This document shows, in pieces, positions 1-6,386 of a stretch of 11,802 bases of DNA. The first letter of the stretch is position 1. Each line of letters opens with the position of its first letter. Location: NCBI GenBank assembly GCA_023388195.1, contig JAEWGR010000032.1, positions 1 through 11,802 of the forward strand, read 5' to 3'. The notes under the pieces are model-generated. The model saw nothing but the letters and a program-made list of their open reading frames with translations, was not told the origin of the DNA and did no database searches. Source of the DNA: Bacillota bacterium. GTDB taxonomy: Bacteria > Bacillota > Negativicutes > Sporomusales > Sporomusaceae. A program made the translations under genes and the position numbers.

Positions 1-180
1 GTGTTGGGGATTTTCCAGGAACTGCACCGGGAAGGGCATACGATTATAACTGTAACCCATGACCCGGAAGTGGCGGACCGGGCCGAGCGGTGTATCGTGT
101 TGGGCCATGGTCGGATTGCCGATCAGCGGCAGAACAGCTGCCGGGCGGAGGAGGTGGCCTGCACATGCGCAAATGGCTAG
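1..180 (+). CDS. ABC transporter ATP-binding protein, C-terminal fragment
   Basis: This is the 3' end of a gene that begins left of the window; 59 codons remain, ending in TAG. The fragment carries the H-loop of an ABC ATPase, seen as VTHDPEVADRAER with the switch histidine at fragment residue 20, followed by the typical last strand and turn IVLGHGRI. That spacing matches the LolD/MacB-type exporter ATPase family. The tail after GRIADQ is cysteine-containing and looks like no conserved domain. The gene overlaps the next one by 16 bases, so the two are probably one transcript and translationally coupled. Walker A, Q-loop and signature lie outside the window, so substrate and direction of transport cannot be judged. 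Confidence 0.75.
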   Translation: MLGIFQELHREGHTIITVTHDPEVADRAERCIVLGHGRIADQRQNSCRAEEVACTCANG

Positions 181-680
181 CTGGTTTGACGGCAGGTGTT
201 TTAGCGGTCGGTCTCTTGGCTGGCTGCGGTGGGGCTAAGGAAACAGGCCCGGCGGTAAAAAGCTACAAGGATGGTACCTATACAGCCAAGAGCAGCCCTG
301 ATGAACGGGGTGCAGTGGGGGAAATTACGCTGGTTATTGCCAACCGGCAGATTGTTAAGGCCGATTACAAAGGAATTAAAAAAGACGGCACGCTTAAAGA
401 TGAAGATTACGGCAAAACCAACGGCAAAATAGAAAATCAGGAGTTTTATAAAAAGGCGCAGCAGGCGCTGAAAGCCTCGGCGGCCTATCCAGTTAAGCTT
501 GTAGAGACGCAAAACGTGGAAGCCATTGATGCGATATCAGGAGCCACCGTTTCGTATCAGCAGTTTAGCGAGGCTGTTAAAAAAGCACTTAAACAGGCCT
601 CACCAGTGGATGCCAAATCCAGTGCCACTATTTCACTAAAACGATGGGCTTTGGACACGGTGAAGAATATATTTAAATAG
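165..680 (+). CDS. FMN-binding domain lipoprotein
   Basis: A 171-residue exported lipoprotein. Residues 1-21 form a lipoprotein signal peptide with lipobox LLAGC, so Cys21 would be acylated and the protein anchored outside the cytoplasmic membrane. Residues about 33-145 form an FMN-binding domain (the RnfG/NqrC/PplA superfamily): a YKDGTYTA start, and the DAISGAT motif at 122-128, whose Thr128 is the expected site of covalent flavin attachment. The start is the ATG at 165, chosen because GGAGGAGG lies just upstream and the lipobox then sits correctly; an earlier in-frame ATG at 90 would bury the signal peptide. Such proteins carry electrons outside the membrane. The overlap with an ABC ATPase gene suggests a joint operon, but the electron donor and acceptor are unknown. 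Confidence 0.9.
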   Translation: MRKWLAGLTAGVLAVGLLAGCGGAKETGPAVKSYKDGTYTAKSSPDERGAVGEITLVIANRQIVKADYKGIKKDGTLKDEDYGKTNGKIENQEFYKKAQQALKASAAYPVKLVETQNVEAIDAISGATVSYQQFSEAVKKALKQASPVDAKSSATISLKRWALDTVKNIFK

Positions 681-841
681 GCTGGGTTGGTGACATTCCG
701 GGCTGTCTTTGTTAGGACTAACTGAGTTTGCCATGGTGATACTTTACTGACCTTGGTCGTATTCAACATTTGCAGTATGCTGGTTTGCAAAGATGAATAA
801 GGCTTGCTATAGTTTAGATGGCTTACTACTAGGCATTTTTT

Positions 842-872
842 AAACCAGGCCCGAGGGGCCTGGTTTCTTTTT
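842..872 (+). terminator. Rho-independent terminator of the FMN lipoprotein operon
   Basis: A perfect 11-bp stem (AAACCAGGCCC with GGGCCTGGTTT) with a GAG loop is followed by CTTTTT. It lies about 160 bases after the lipoprotein stop and marks the end of the GC-rich left operon. Confidence 0.9.
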
Positions 873-1075
873 GTCCCCATTATTATATATATTGGTGGAT
901 ATGACACAAAGGTGGCAGCAGGAAAAATTATGATAGTATTTTGTTGAGAACAGTCACCTAACCATTATTTCTAAGGAGAACCTCAGGCATTGCGGGAGAT
1001 GGAACGCCGCAATCAGGTTAAGAAACTTAAAGACCCCAGCGGTAATAAATAGGTAACTTATAGAGCGAAATTGTA

Positions 1076-1109
1076 AAGCCCCTGGCGTGTGCCGGGGGCT
1101 TGGTTTGTT
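1076..1109. terminator. Hairpin terminator, possibly bidirectional
   Basis: An 11-bp stem (AAGCCCCTGGC with GCCGGGGGCTT, one T-G wobble) has a GTGT loop. The plus strand follows with GGTTTGTT and the minus strand with TTTACAATTT, so either direction has a modest U-rich tail. It lies 87 bases beyond the beta-lactamase stop and would serve that gene on the minus strand. Confidence 0.7.
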
Positions 1110-1187
1110 AATCAGCCTTAATTTCTTCATTTTTAACTTGCTTTTGGTATCTATTACAGGGGAGTTATGAGCACAGACAAATATATG

Positions 1188-1994
1188 CTAGAGTACTTGA
1201 AGGTCTTTTAAGATTAATTTCGTAATTTCCCTGGCTTTTCCACCAGTCGCGTTATCTTGTGCTTGGATATTTGTGGCGAAGAAATAGCGATTTCCTTGAT
1301 TTTCGACACAACCGACAAACCATCCTAAGAGCCATTTGTTATCCTGAAACCCTGAACCCGTTTTGCCCATAAATCGGACACCATTACTTTCTGACAAAGT
1401 AATATTCTTTTTTACTATATCTATATTTTCAGGAGAAATTGGTAATTTTCCCGAATATAACCTGTATAATAGATCTACTTGCTCCTGAGCTGAGATTTGT
1501 AATGAGGACCGTAGCCAAAATGTTGTCAACCCTCCTGAAATATTACGGTTACCATACTCAATTTTATCAAGATAGGCTTGCATTCTTTCAGCTCCAATCC
1601 TGGAGGCAAGTTCTTGGAAATACCAGACAACTGAATCCCTTGTAGCGGATGCCAATGTTTGGTCATGGTTCCAAGCCGGAAATGTATATTGTGTTCCATT
1701 CCATTTAAATAAAGTATATACATCCTCGTGGTCTAAGACACCAGTTTCTAATCCAGCAAGTGAATTATAAATCTTGAAGGTAGAACAGGGAGACAATCGT
1801 TTTATACTTTGAGGTTCATTGAAGACAATGTACTGGTCCTTTGCCTCATCGTACATAATAAATGTACTAGTGGTATATCCTTCAAAGTACTTGCCGAAAT
1901 CTTTTTCTACAATTAAAGCAGCCGCGCTCGTGCTTGTTGGTAAGCTAAAGTTAATAATTACAATGGACAGTAATATTAATAATAGGTGTTTCAC
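1188..1994 (-). CDS. bla: Class D beta-lactamase
   Basis: A 268-residue exported serine beta-lactamase that hydrolyses penicillin-type antibiotics. Residues 1 to about 25 are a signal peptide ending near STSAAA. All class D signatures are present in order: the nucleophile motif S71-T-F-K74, S121-V-V, the Y147-G-N motif, W160 (the position that supports the carboxylated lysine) and K211-T-G-S. Length fits the family (about 250-280). Translation starts at GTG (1994) with AAAGGAGGAG just upstream. Nothing suggests decay. There is no lipobox, so it should be released or periplasmic. It diverges from the iron-sulfur flavoprotein gene, and no BlaR/BlaI-type regulator lies nearby. The gene is AT-rich compared with both window ends, which fits an accessory location. 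Which drugs it hydrolyses cannot be told from sequence. Confidence 0.95.
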   Translation of the reverse strand: MKHLLLILLSIVIINFSLPTSTSAAALIVEKDFGKYFEGYTTSTFIMYDEAKDQYIVFNEPQSIKRLSPCSTFKIYNSLAGLETGVLDHEDVYTLFKWNGTQYTFPAWNHDQTLASATRDSVVWYFQELASRIGAERMQAYLDKIEYGNRNISGGLTTFWLRSSLQISAQEQVDLLYRLYSGKLPISPENIDIVKKNITLSESNGVRFMGKTGSGFQDNKWLLGWFVGCVENQGNRYFFATNIQAQDNATGGKAREITKLILKDLQVL

Positions 1995-2023
1995 TTAATC
2001 TCCTCCTTTGAATTTATAAGTAT

Positions 2024-2052
2024 ATACTACTAGAAAATATTGTAATAAACAA
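2024..2052 (-). promoter_or_regulatory. Candidate sigma-A promoter of the beta-lactamase gene
   Basis: On the minus strand, TTGTTT (2052-2047) and TAGTAT (2029-2024) are separated by 17 bases, which would give a leader of about 20 bases before the GTG. A dyad TATTGT/ACAATA with a 5-base gap overlaps the -35 element. No clear BlaI-type operator was seen. Confidence 0.45.
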
Positions 2053-2225
2053 TAATAGCTACAGTTACAGTTACCTATCAATTGCCTAATTGATTAAAAT
2101 GCAATCAGAGTTATTACCTACCTAGTCAAACTATTAACAGATGCAAAATAGCCGTTTACGCAGGTGAGCAAAGGATAGAAAGTGAGAACGGAAAATGAAA
2201 AATCGAATTGTCTAAAAGAGTATTA

Positions 2226-2281
2226 TTGTAAAGCATTTTACAACATTTTTTACCTCCCTGAGTTATTATTTAATTAACTCA
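2226..2281 (+). promoter_or_regulatory. Two operator-like dyads upstream of the flavoprotein gene
   Basis: Two inverted repeats lie in tandem 41-96 bases before the flavoprotein ATG. The first is TTGTAAA/TTTACAA with a 4-base gap (about 2226-2243). The second is TGAGTTA/TAACTCA with a 9-base gap (2259-2281). Their size fits binding of a dimeric repressor such as MarR or TetR types, but no cognate regulator is adjacent. A convincing -35/-10 pair was not found. Confidence 0.35.
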
Positions 2282-2321
2282 ATCACTACTACATTAAAGA
2301 ATAAAATGGGAGGTATGTTAA

Positions 2322-2975
2322 ATGAAAGTACTTGGAGTTTCAGGCTCACCTATTTCCAACAGCAATACCGATCGCGCCGTTAAAGCAATTCTGGATGCAA
2401 CAGGATTGGAAGCAGAGTTTATTAAATTGAGCGACTATAAATACTCTGGTTGCATGCATTGTTTAGAATGTACATACACGAATAAGTGTGTCATTGATGA
2501 CGATGGTCCTATGCTAATAGAAAAAGCCAGAGAAGCAAGCGCAATTGTAATAGGGGGATGGACGCCTTTCTCATCATTGGATTCCTGGACAAAGGCATTT
2601 ATGGAGAGATGTTTTGCTAATCGCCATTTAAAGAACTATATGAAAGGTAAACCAGCTGTTTCCGTTGTTACACACGCGGCACCGGAAGAAAATCCCGAGT
2701 TGCCGCCAGCGGCTTCTATGGGGCAAAATGCTATCATGTACTATGTGATAGAGGAAGGAATGAATTATCTCGGTGGGGTAAAAGTCACTGGAAACGTGCC
2801 TTGTATCAGATGTGGTGTCGGCGACACGTGTGAGATATCCGGTCTAAAGATGCTATTGGGCCCGACTGCCACGGTAGCAAAAGCCGGTGTGAAAAAATTT
2901 GAAGAACAACCGGCAGTGGAAGAAGCAGTTAGATTGGGTAAGCTGATTGCTGAGGCACTTGCAAAGAAAGGGTAA
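2322..2975 (+). CDS. Iron-sulfur flavoprotein (NADPH-dependent FMN reductase family)
   Basis: A 217-residue cytoplasmic redox protein with a flavodoxin-like fold. The N-terminus MKVLGVSGSP followed by SNSNT (12-16) is the FMN phosphate-binding loop. Residues 44-56 hold C-x2-C-x2-C-x5-C (C44, C47, C50, C56), the compact cysteine motif that binds the 4Fe-4S cluster in the archaeal/clostridial iron-sulfur flavoprotein (ISF) family. A second cysteine group, C161-x2-C164-x5-C170, lies near the C-terminus. The start has GGGAGG eight bases upstream. ISF proteins shuttle electrons from ferredoxin and are often tied to detoxifying oxygen or peroxide; the actual substrate here is unknown. It is transcribed alone, divergent from the beta-lactamase gene, with operator-like dyads upstream and a hairpin downstream. 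Confidence 0.92.
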   Translation: MKVLGVSGSPISNSNTDRAVKAILDATGLEAEFIKLSDYKYSGCMHCLECTYTNKCVIDDDGPMLIEKAREASAIVIGGWTPFSSLDSWTKAFMERCFANRHLKNYMKGKPAVSVVTHAAPEENPELPPAASMGQNAIMYYVIEEGMNYLGGVKVTGNVPCIRCGVGDTCEISGLKMLLGPTATVAKAGVKKFEEQPAVEEAVRLGKLIAEALAKKG

Positions 2976-3011
2976 ATACTACTTTTTAATTTGCGTCGAA
3001 AATAATGATGG

Positions 3012-3050
3012 GACAAAGGCCTTTCACATAAATACAAAAGGGGCTTTGTC
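3012..3050 (+). terminator. Probable terminator of the flavoprotein gene
   Basis: GACAAAG (3012-3018) pairs with CTTTGTC (3044-3050), and the stem continues inward with a CCTTT/AAAGG-like helix after one mismatch. It starts 36 bases after the stop codon. The tail is only weakly U-rich (GTTCTTACTTT), hence moderate confidence. Confidence 0.5.
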
Positions 3051-3117
3051 GTTCTTACTTTGAAGCAGAATGACGTAATAATATTCTTGTTTCGTTTGGG
3101 AAAAATACGACCAAGAG

Positions 3118-3177
3118 GGACTAGTGAGTAAGTAACCCGAAGGAGTTCCACCTCCAGGCTAACTTACTCCCCAGTCC
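3118..3177. other. Imperfect 60-base hairpin
   Basis: The outer arms GGACT/AGTCC and GAGTAAGT/ACTTACTC are separated by a 3-by-3 internal loop and enclose an inner GGAG/CTCC helix. It sits between the flavoprotein terminator and the next repeat hairpin. It is not a recognised riboswitch or IS end; it could be a decayed element terminus. Confidence 0.4.
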
Positions 3178-3194
3178 TAATTGTTACCAATGGG

Positions 3195-3268
3195 GTTATA
3201 AAAATGCCCTCATCCAGTTTATTGTGGATGAGGGCATTTTTATAACACAGAAGAACGTGCCCTTGTGT
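3195..3268 (+). repeat. REP-type repeat unit A: long perfect hairpin plus REP core
   Basis: A perfect 22-bp stem (3195-3216 with 3225-3246) with an 8-base loop contains the core CCCTCATCCA/TGGATGAGGG. It is followed directly by a REP core, AACACAGAAGAACGTGCCC ending in TTGTGT (3244-3268). The same hairpin-then-REP order recurs at 4476-4557 and, decayed, at 6311-6357 and 7821-7883. Two of those copies sit at the 5' end of RAYT gene remnants, so this copy is probably the solo end of such an element. Confidence 0.7.
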
Positions 3269-3319
3269 CATTTGTTTTGTCAATCGACCACGAATAGCAC
3301 CGTTTAAGCTCCTGACCTG

Positions 3320-3349
3320 TTGACAATAAATAGAAAATAATGGTATTAT
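3320..3349 (+). promoter_or_regulatory. Sigma-A promoter of the small exported protein gene
   Basis: A perfect TTGACA (3320-3325) and TATTAT (3344-3349) are separated by 18 bases. Transcription would start near 3356, giving a leader of about 45 bases before the TTG start at 3400. Confidence 0.7.
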
Positions 3350-3399
3350 GTATAGAATGCCGAAAAGCACTTGAAAATTAAAAACAGGGGGTTGTAATA

Positions 3400-3858
3400 T
3401 TGAGAAGTTTTATTAAAAATCAATTTAGAATTTGTTCAAAGGTACAACAATCTATTGCCGTTTTACTAATGGCCTTATTTTTCTCAAGCTTTTTTACTGT
3501 GGCAACTGTGTATGCTGAAAAAAGCAATGAGCAAATGGCAAAAGAATTGCTCTATGGATATTGGTTTACACCAGTTGGAACTGAAGCAAAATATTCATTT
3601 AATGAAAAAAACCTTAAGATTATTAGAGCTGGTAATGTTAATCCGATGGGAGAATCTATGATTGCTGTTTCGTTAAAAGGACCAGATGGATCTTGGACAA
3701 CTAATAATATTGTGTGTTATGTTGTCCTAGAGAATAATCGATATACAATGCATCTTATAAGAAGAAATGAAAAAGGAAATGAAATCAAAGGTAACGATTA
3801 TAATGTAAAATATGTTAAACGATATTATGCGGCAGTCGAGGAAAAGGGTGCCCCATAA
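3400..3858 (+). CDS. Small exported protein of unknown function
   Basis: A 152-residue protein with a long N-terminal signal peptide: basic residues early, a hydrophobic stretch at 19-36, and a likely cleavage site after VYA (37-39). The mature part is about 113 residues, rich in alternating hydrophobic and polar residues (for example KYSFNEKNLKII and YVVLENNRYTMHLI), as in a small beta-sandwich or lipocalin-like fold; this is inference from pattern only. The start is a TTG with GGGGG eight bases upstream and a strong promoter before it. No lipobox is present and only C12 and C106 are cysteines. I do not recognise the family. It stands alone between a REP unit and an IS remnant, so it may be accessory. 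Confidence 0.75.
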   Translation: MRSFIKNQFRICSKVQQSIAVLLMALFFSSFFTVATVYAEKSNEQMAKELLYGYWFTPVGTEAKYSFNEKNLKIIRAGNVNPMGESMIAVSLKGPDGSWTTNNIVCYVVLENNRYTMHLIRRNEKGNEIKGNDYNVKYVKRYYAAVEEKGAP

Positions 3859-3880
3859 CCACTAAATATAATAATAAAAA

Positions 3881-3929
3881 TGAACCGTTCCTTTTGAACA
3901 GAATCCCTAAATCCGGACATTGAAAGAAA
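3881..3929 (+). mobile_element. Possible left end of an IS3-family element
   Basis: The stretch beginning TGAACCGTTCC and ending near CCGGACA resembles IS3-family terminal repeats, which typically start TG and end with GGACA-like bases. It lies immediately before the transposase remnant. No matching right end was found, so the boundary is tentative. Confidence 0.35.
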
Positions 3930-3985
3930 AAGACCTCCTATTGTAGAATTAGAAATCTGCACTAGGAGGTCTTGTTATGTCCGGA
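3912..3985 (+). repeat. Nested inverted repeats masking the transposase start
   Basis: The outer arms TCCGGACAT (3912-3920) and ATGTCCGGA (3977-3985) enclose the inner arms AAGACCTCCTA (3930-3940) and TAGGAGGTCTT (3963-3973). All are perfect. The inner right arm contains the AGGAGG ribosome site and the outer right arm the ATG of the IS3 transposase remnant. A transcript entering from outside would fold both into the stem. Confidence 0.75.
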
Positions 3986-4234
3986 AAATGTGGCATGAAA
4001 CATTTTGGGGAAAGCATTATTAAAGAAGTTCCTCAAGATGAAAGAAAATGGAGTGACCAATCGTGAAATTGCTGAATACTTCGACTTGAGAAATACTAAG
4101 GCCGTTAAAATGATAACGCAATGGCGGAAATTTCTTCGGTATTCTCAAATCAGAGTGTATCTATAGACATAAGCCAAAAAATTTTGATGAGGCCCGACAA
4201 CTAATTGATGATTATATGTATTTCTATAACCATG
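3977..4234 (+). pseudogene. IS3-family transposase remnant (OrfA start fused to OrfB end)
   Basis: The first part reads as an OrfA helix-turn-helix protein: MSGKCGMKHFGESIIKEV, then after a one-base insertion near 4031, LKMKENGVTNREIAEYF and so on to about 4128. The frame then jumps to the C-terminal end of an OrfB integrase, FFGILKSECIYRHKPK followed by DYMYFYNHE (4132-4234). The order and spelling match IS3-family transposases, but the whole DDE catalytic core between them is deleted. The homology stops where a REP core begins (4235). It cannot encode a working transposase. Confidence 0.8.
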
Positions 4235-4261
4235 AACACAGAAGAACCGTCCCCTAGTGTT
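4235..4261 (+). repeat. REP core B
   Basis: AACACAGAAGAACCGTCCCC followed by TAGTGTT; the ends ACAC and GTGT can pair. It cuts off the IS3 OrfB remnant, implying insertion or recombination at the IS end. Confidence 0.7.
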
Positions 4262-4283
4262 CTCGAGATATATCAGTGGTTTC

Positions 4284-4301
4284 GAACCGTCCCTTTGTGT
4301 T
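4284..4301 (+). repeat. REP core C
   Basis: GAACCGTCCCTTTGTGTT, one base off the family core. It lies at the 3' end of the minus-strand RAYT remnant, where a flanking REP is expected. Confidence 0.65.
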
Positions 4302-4469
4302 CTTTCCATAGCCTGAAATGCAGCTATACTGTGAACTCCGCATACTTCTTTCAAGATATCTTGTACTTCTTTGCCTGTGATTCTTTTACTCTCAATTCAA
4401 AGTTAAGGCATTGTGCAGCATTACATGATAAATCCCATTGTTACTCTTTTTTCTTGCTATTCTTGGCAT
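4301..4469 (-). pseudogene. REP-associated tyrosine transposase (RAYT, Y1/TnpA_REP) remnant
   Basis: On the minus strand the ATG at 4469 opens MPRIARKKSNNGIYHVML, the typical N-terminus of Firmicute REP-associated Y1 transposases. The middle, including the HUH motif and catalytic tyrosine, is missing. Homology resumes at about 4390 in a different register with SKRITGKEVQDILKEV and HSIAAFQAMER, matching the C-terminal region of the same family, and stops at REP core C. RAYTs mobilise REP hairpins, so this dead copy probably explains the REP repeats nearby. A hairpin (4476-4509) and two REP cores lie directly 5' of its start codon. Confidence 0.75.
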
Positions 4470-4475
4470 AAATTA

Positions 4476-4509
4476 ACACCCTCATCCAGGTCATCATGGA
4501 TGAGGGTGT
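4476..4509. repeat. Repeat hairpin 5' of RAYT remnant
   Basis: Perfect 13-bp arms ACACCCTCATCCA (4476-4488) and TGGATGAGGGTGT (4497-4509) with an 8-base loop. The core is the same as in the 3195-3246 hairpin, while the outer pairs differ in a compensated way (ACA/TGT here, ATG/CAT there). Confidence 0.75.
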
Positions 4510-4515
4510 CCCGTC

Positions 4516-4557
4516 AGACCGTCCCTTTGTGTTACCCGCGAAAACGCCCCTTGTGTT
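4516..4557 (+). repeat. REP cores D and E in tandem
   Basis: Two cores in direct orientation: AGACCGTCCCTTTGTGTT (4516-4533) and GAAAACGCCCCTTGTGTT (4540-4557). They end five bases before the stop codon of the minus-strand nuclease gene and form its downstream border. Confidence 0.65.
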
Positions 4558-4561
4558 GTTC

Positions 4562-6115
4562 TTAATTTTTAAACGTAGTGTTACAGTAAGGATGTGCTAG
4601 CTGAGCATTATCAAAAGAACCAGAACCACCATCCTGTTTGCGTATAATGTGGTCAATGGTGATAGAATTTCTATGCATATAGCCACCACATATACGACAT
4701 CTTACCGCACCACTTAAAGCCTCTCTTATAAAGGCTGCTGATTTAGTTTCATCCGAAAAATTTTTTGTTCCTGCGATTTCATTTTCAGCAACGGCCGGGG
4801 TTAAATACATAAATTCAGACATATTTATTAATTCTGTTATTACTTCAGATGGCGTTTTACCTTCTAGCAGCTTATCAATACATGAAAGGTAAAAATTCTT
4901 TATATATATATGGCTCTGCATTGCGCCCCTATATTTACGTACAATTTGTTGTATTAAATAGTCGTGATTAATAAGCAAGTCCTCAAAATCCTTACGGACT
5001 TTGATAAAAGAATTAAAAGTATTTTTCTTATTAAATTCTAACATTAATGAAGTAATCGAGAAGAATGAAGCAATTTTATGCCTGCCTTCCCTAGAATAAA
5101 AATAAATAACTGGGTGTAACCCGAGAGAGCTAGGATGGCTACTGTTAATTCGCTGTGCAATTTTTCTACAATTGTATAAATATTTAATTGTTTCATTGCC
5201 ATCAGGGTCTTGTGTTACTTCATTTTTAATTAAATCATCATTTGCGATATTCACAAAATCTAATATTAGCGGCAATGTGGAAGCAGAAAAATGCTTTCCG
5301 CCTATTGGTAAGTCTAGTGTTTTTATCGGATTTGAGAGAGGCGGCAAGAAGAGGATGTTATGTATTTCTTCGGCTAGTTCTTGTATTTTTTTCTGTTTTT
5401 CTTCCTCAAATTTTGACCAATATTTATGACCTTTACCGCCTCTGATTATTGCGCGAGCAGCTAAACCATTAGGCATATTTCTCGCTTTTAATAATCTTAA
5501 TTCGGTTGGATCTATTGGAGCTGCTTTTTGATTAATCTTGAAGAATGAAGATTCTGCAGTAGCCGAATCACCTTCAACCCACTGTAGTTGTAACGCAATA
5601 ACACCAAGACTTTTTGCCTTTTCGGCAATTTCAGGTCTTACCTTTTCAGGATTAGTTGCTGCAAGTACATAATCAGTAAATAATCCGATCCGTTTTTTAA
5701 TAAGAGCTCTTGTTTTTTCGGCTATAATTATTTGTTCATCGGGTATACGTCCCTCATAAAATCTTTTTGATATTGGACCGTCTCCATAATCATCGTTCAG
5801 CCAGGATGCTAGGGCGCTGATTCGATGAGAACCATCTATAACAAAAGTATAACTTCCCGCACTTCTCCATAAAATTACCGCGGGTATTAGTTCCTCGTTT
5901 AAAAAACTCTCCACTAAACTACAAATTTTTTCTGCATCCCATTCGTTCGTTTCCCTTTGGAAATCGGGCTTACGAAGAACAGAAAAAACAAGAGAGTTTT
6001 CTCGAAAATCGTTAACAGAAAGTGTTTGAGTGTTTTTTCCGGAGCTTTTTTGACCGTCCGTAACCTCAAAGTCTTCTCTAGGTATTAATGCATCCAGATT
6101 AACTTTGGTAGACAT
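4562..6115 (-). CDS. DUF262/ParB-like and HNH nuclease, GmrSD-type restriction protein
   Basis: A 517-residue cytoplasmic protein. The N-terminal part (about 40-210) is DUF262/ParB-like: DFQRETNEWD at 51-60, the signature D94-G-S-H-R98 in FVIDGSHRISAL, and FFKINQKAAPID at 191-202. In type IV restriction systems such as GmrSD, this domain hydrolyses nucleotide and senses modified DNA. The C-terminal 50 residues are a zinc-type HNH nuclease: C473-x2-C476, then D488-H489, N503, H508 and C511. The middle (230-460) is probably helical and not recognised. The start is the ATG at 6115, with GGAGAGG six to twelve bases upstream; an in-frame TTG at 6130 overlaps that site and is less likely. The gene stands alone, with REP units on both sides. 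A role against phage or foreign modified DNA is inferred from the domains. All key residues appear intact. Confidence 0.88.
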   Translation of the reverse strand: MSTKVNLDALIPREDFEVTDGQKSSGKNTQTLSVNDFRENSLVFSVLRKPDFQRETNEWDAEKICSLVESFLNEELIPAVILWRSAGSYTFVIDGSHRISALASWLNDDYGDGPISKRFYEGRIPDEQIIIAEKTRALIKKRIGLFTDYVLAATNPEKVRPEIAEKAKSLGVIALQLQWVEGDSATAESSFFKINQKAAPIDPTELRLLKARNMPNGLAARAIIRGGKGHKYWSKFEEEKQKKIQELAEEIHNILFLPPLSNPIKTLDLPIGGKHFSASTLPLILDFVNIANDDLIKNEVTQDPDGNETIKYLYNCRKIAQRINSSHPSSLGLHPVIYFYSREGRHKIASFFSITSLMLEFNKKNTFNSFIKVRKDFEDLLINHDYLIQQIVRKYRGAMQSHIYIKNFYLSCIDKLLEGKTPSEVITELINMSEFMYLTPAVAENEIAGTKNFSDETKSAAFIREALSGAVRCRICGGYMHRNSITIDHIIRKQDGGSGSFDNAQLAHPYCNTTFKN

Positions 6116-6310
6116 AAACTTCCTCTCCAATCGATACTAGATGAGATATCACAGTTGCTATTTTGTATTCACTTCGTCGATAGGTAAAAAATTCCTGCAT
6201 TAATATTAAAAAGTTCAGCATGACATATGTTGCATTGGATATCTTTTTGTAGTACATAGTTTCATAATGTCTAATCATTTCGGAGGATTCGTTCGGCAAT
6301 AGCTTTCGAT

Positions 6311-6357
6311 CATGGATGAGGTGTCTTGTTGACACGCGAGAACCGTCCCCTTGTGTT
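6311..6357 (+). repeat. REP unit F with decayed hairpin
   Basis: CATGGATGAGGTGTC (6311-6325) is one surviving arm of the repeat hairpin seen at 4476-4509. It is followed by the REP core ACACGCGAGAACCGTCCCC ending TTGTGTT (6332-6357). The order and orientation match the other copies. It lies on the far side of the nuclease gene. Confidence 0.65.
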
Positions 6358-6370
6358 TTTCTTGTGTTTT

Positions 6371-6386
6371 TTTGTCATTCGACAAA
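6371..6386 (-). promoter_or_regulatory. Candidate Spo0A box in palindrome
   Basis: TTTGTCATTCGACAAA is a dyad whose minus strand reads TTTGTCGAAT, a full match to the known Spo0A box TTTGTCGAA/TGTCGAA. It overlaps a possible -35 (TCGACA, 6379-6384) for the next gene, with a poor -10 (TGATAT) 18 bases on. This placement is typical of Spo0A-controlled promoters. No sporulation gene in the window confirms it. Confidence 0.4.

Larger units (their letters stand above)
681..1187. other. Gene-free stretch between lipoprotein and beta-lactamase genes
   Basis: Apart from two terminators (842-872, 1076-1109), this region holds only a 20-codon open frame at 990-1052 (TTG start, AAGGAG upstream, product beginning MREMERRNQVKKL). 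It is highly charged and probably the tail of a lost gene or chance. No RNA gene or mobile-element end was recognised. Base composition shifts to AT-rich here, so the edge of the accessory block probably lies in this stretch. Confidence 0.5.

Noticed and set aside
557..907. Minus-strand frame of 116 codons
   Set aside because: It runs antisense to the end of the lipoprotein gene and through a strong terminator, with no ribosome site and no protein-like pattern.
4145..4354. Minus-strand frame of 69 codons as an independent gene
   Set aside because: Its first residues (KEVCGVHSIAAFQAMER) are the C-terminal piece of the RAYT remnant; the rest is read-through into REP and antisense IS3 sequence.
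4205..4471. Plus-strand frame of 88 codons
   Set aside because: It is antisense to the RAYT remnant and crosses REP cores; the minus strand explains the sequence.
6099..6335. Minus-strand frame of 78 codons overlapping the nuclease start
   Set aside because: It starts with GTG inside a REP core, no ribosome site precedes any start, no domain is recognisable, and part of it derives from the decayed repeat hairpin.
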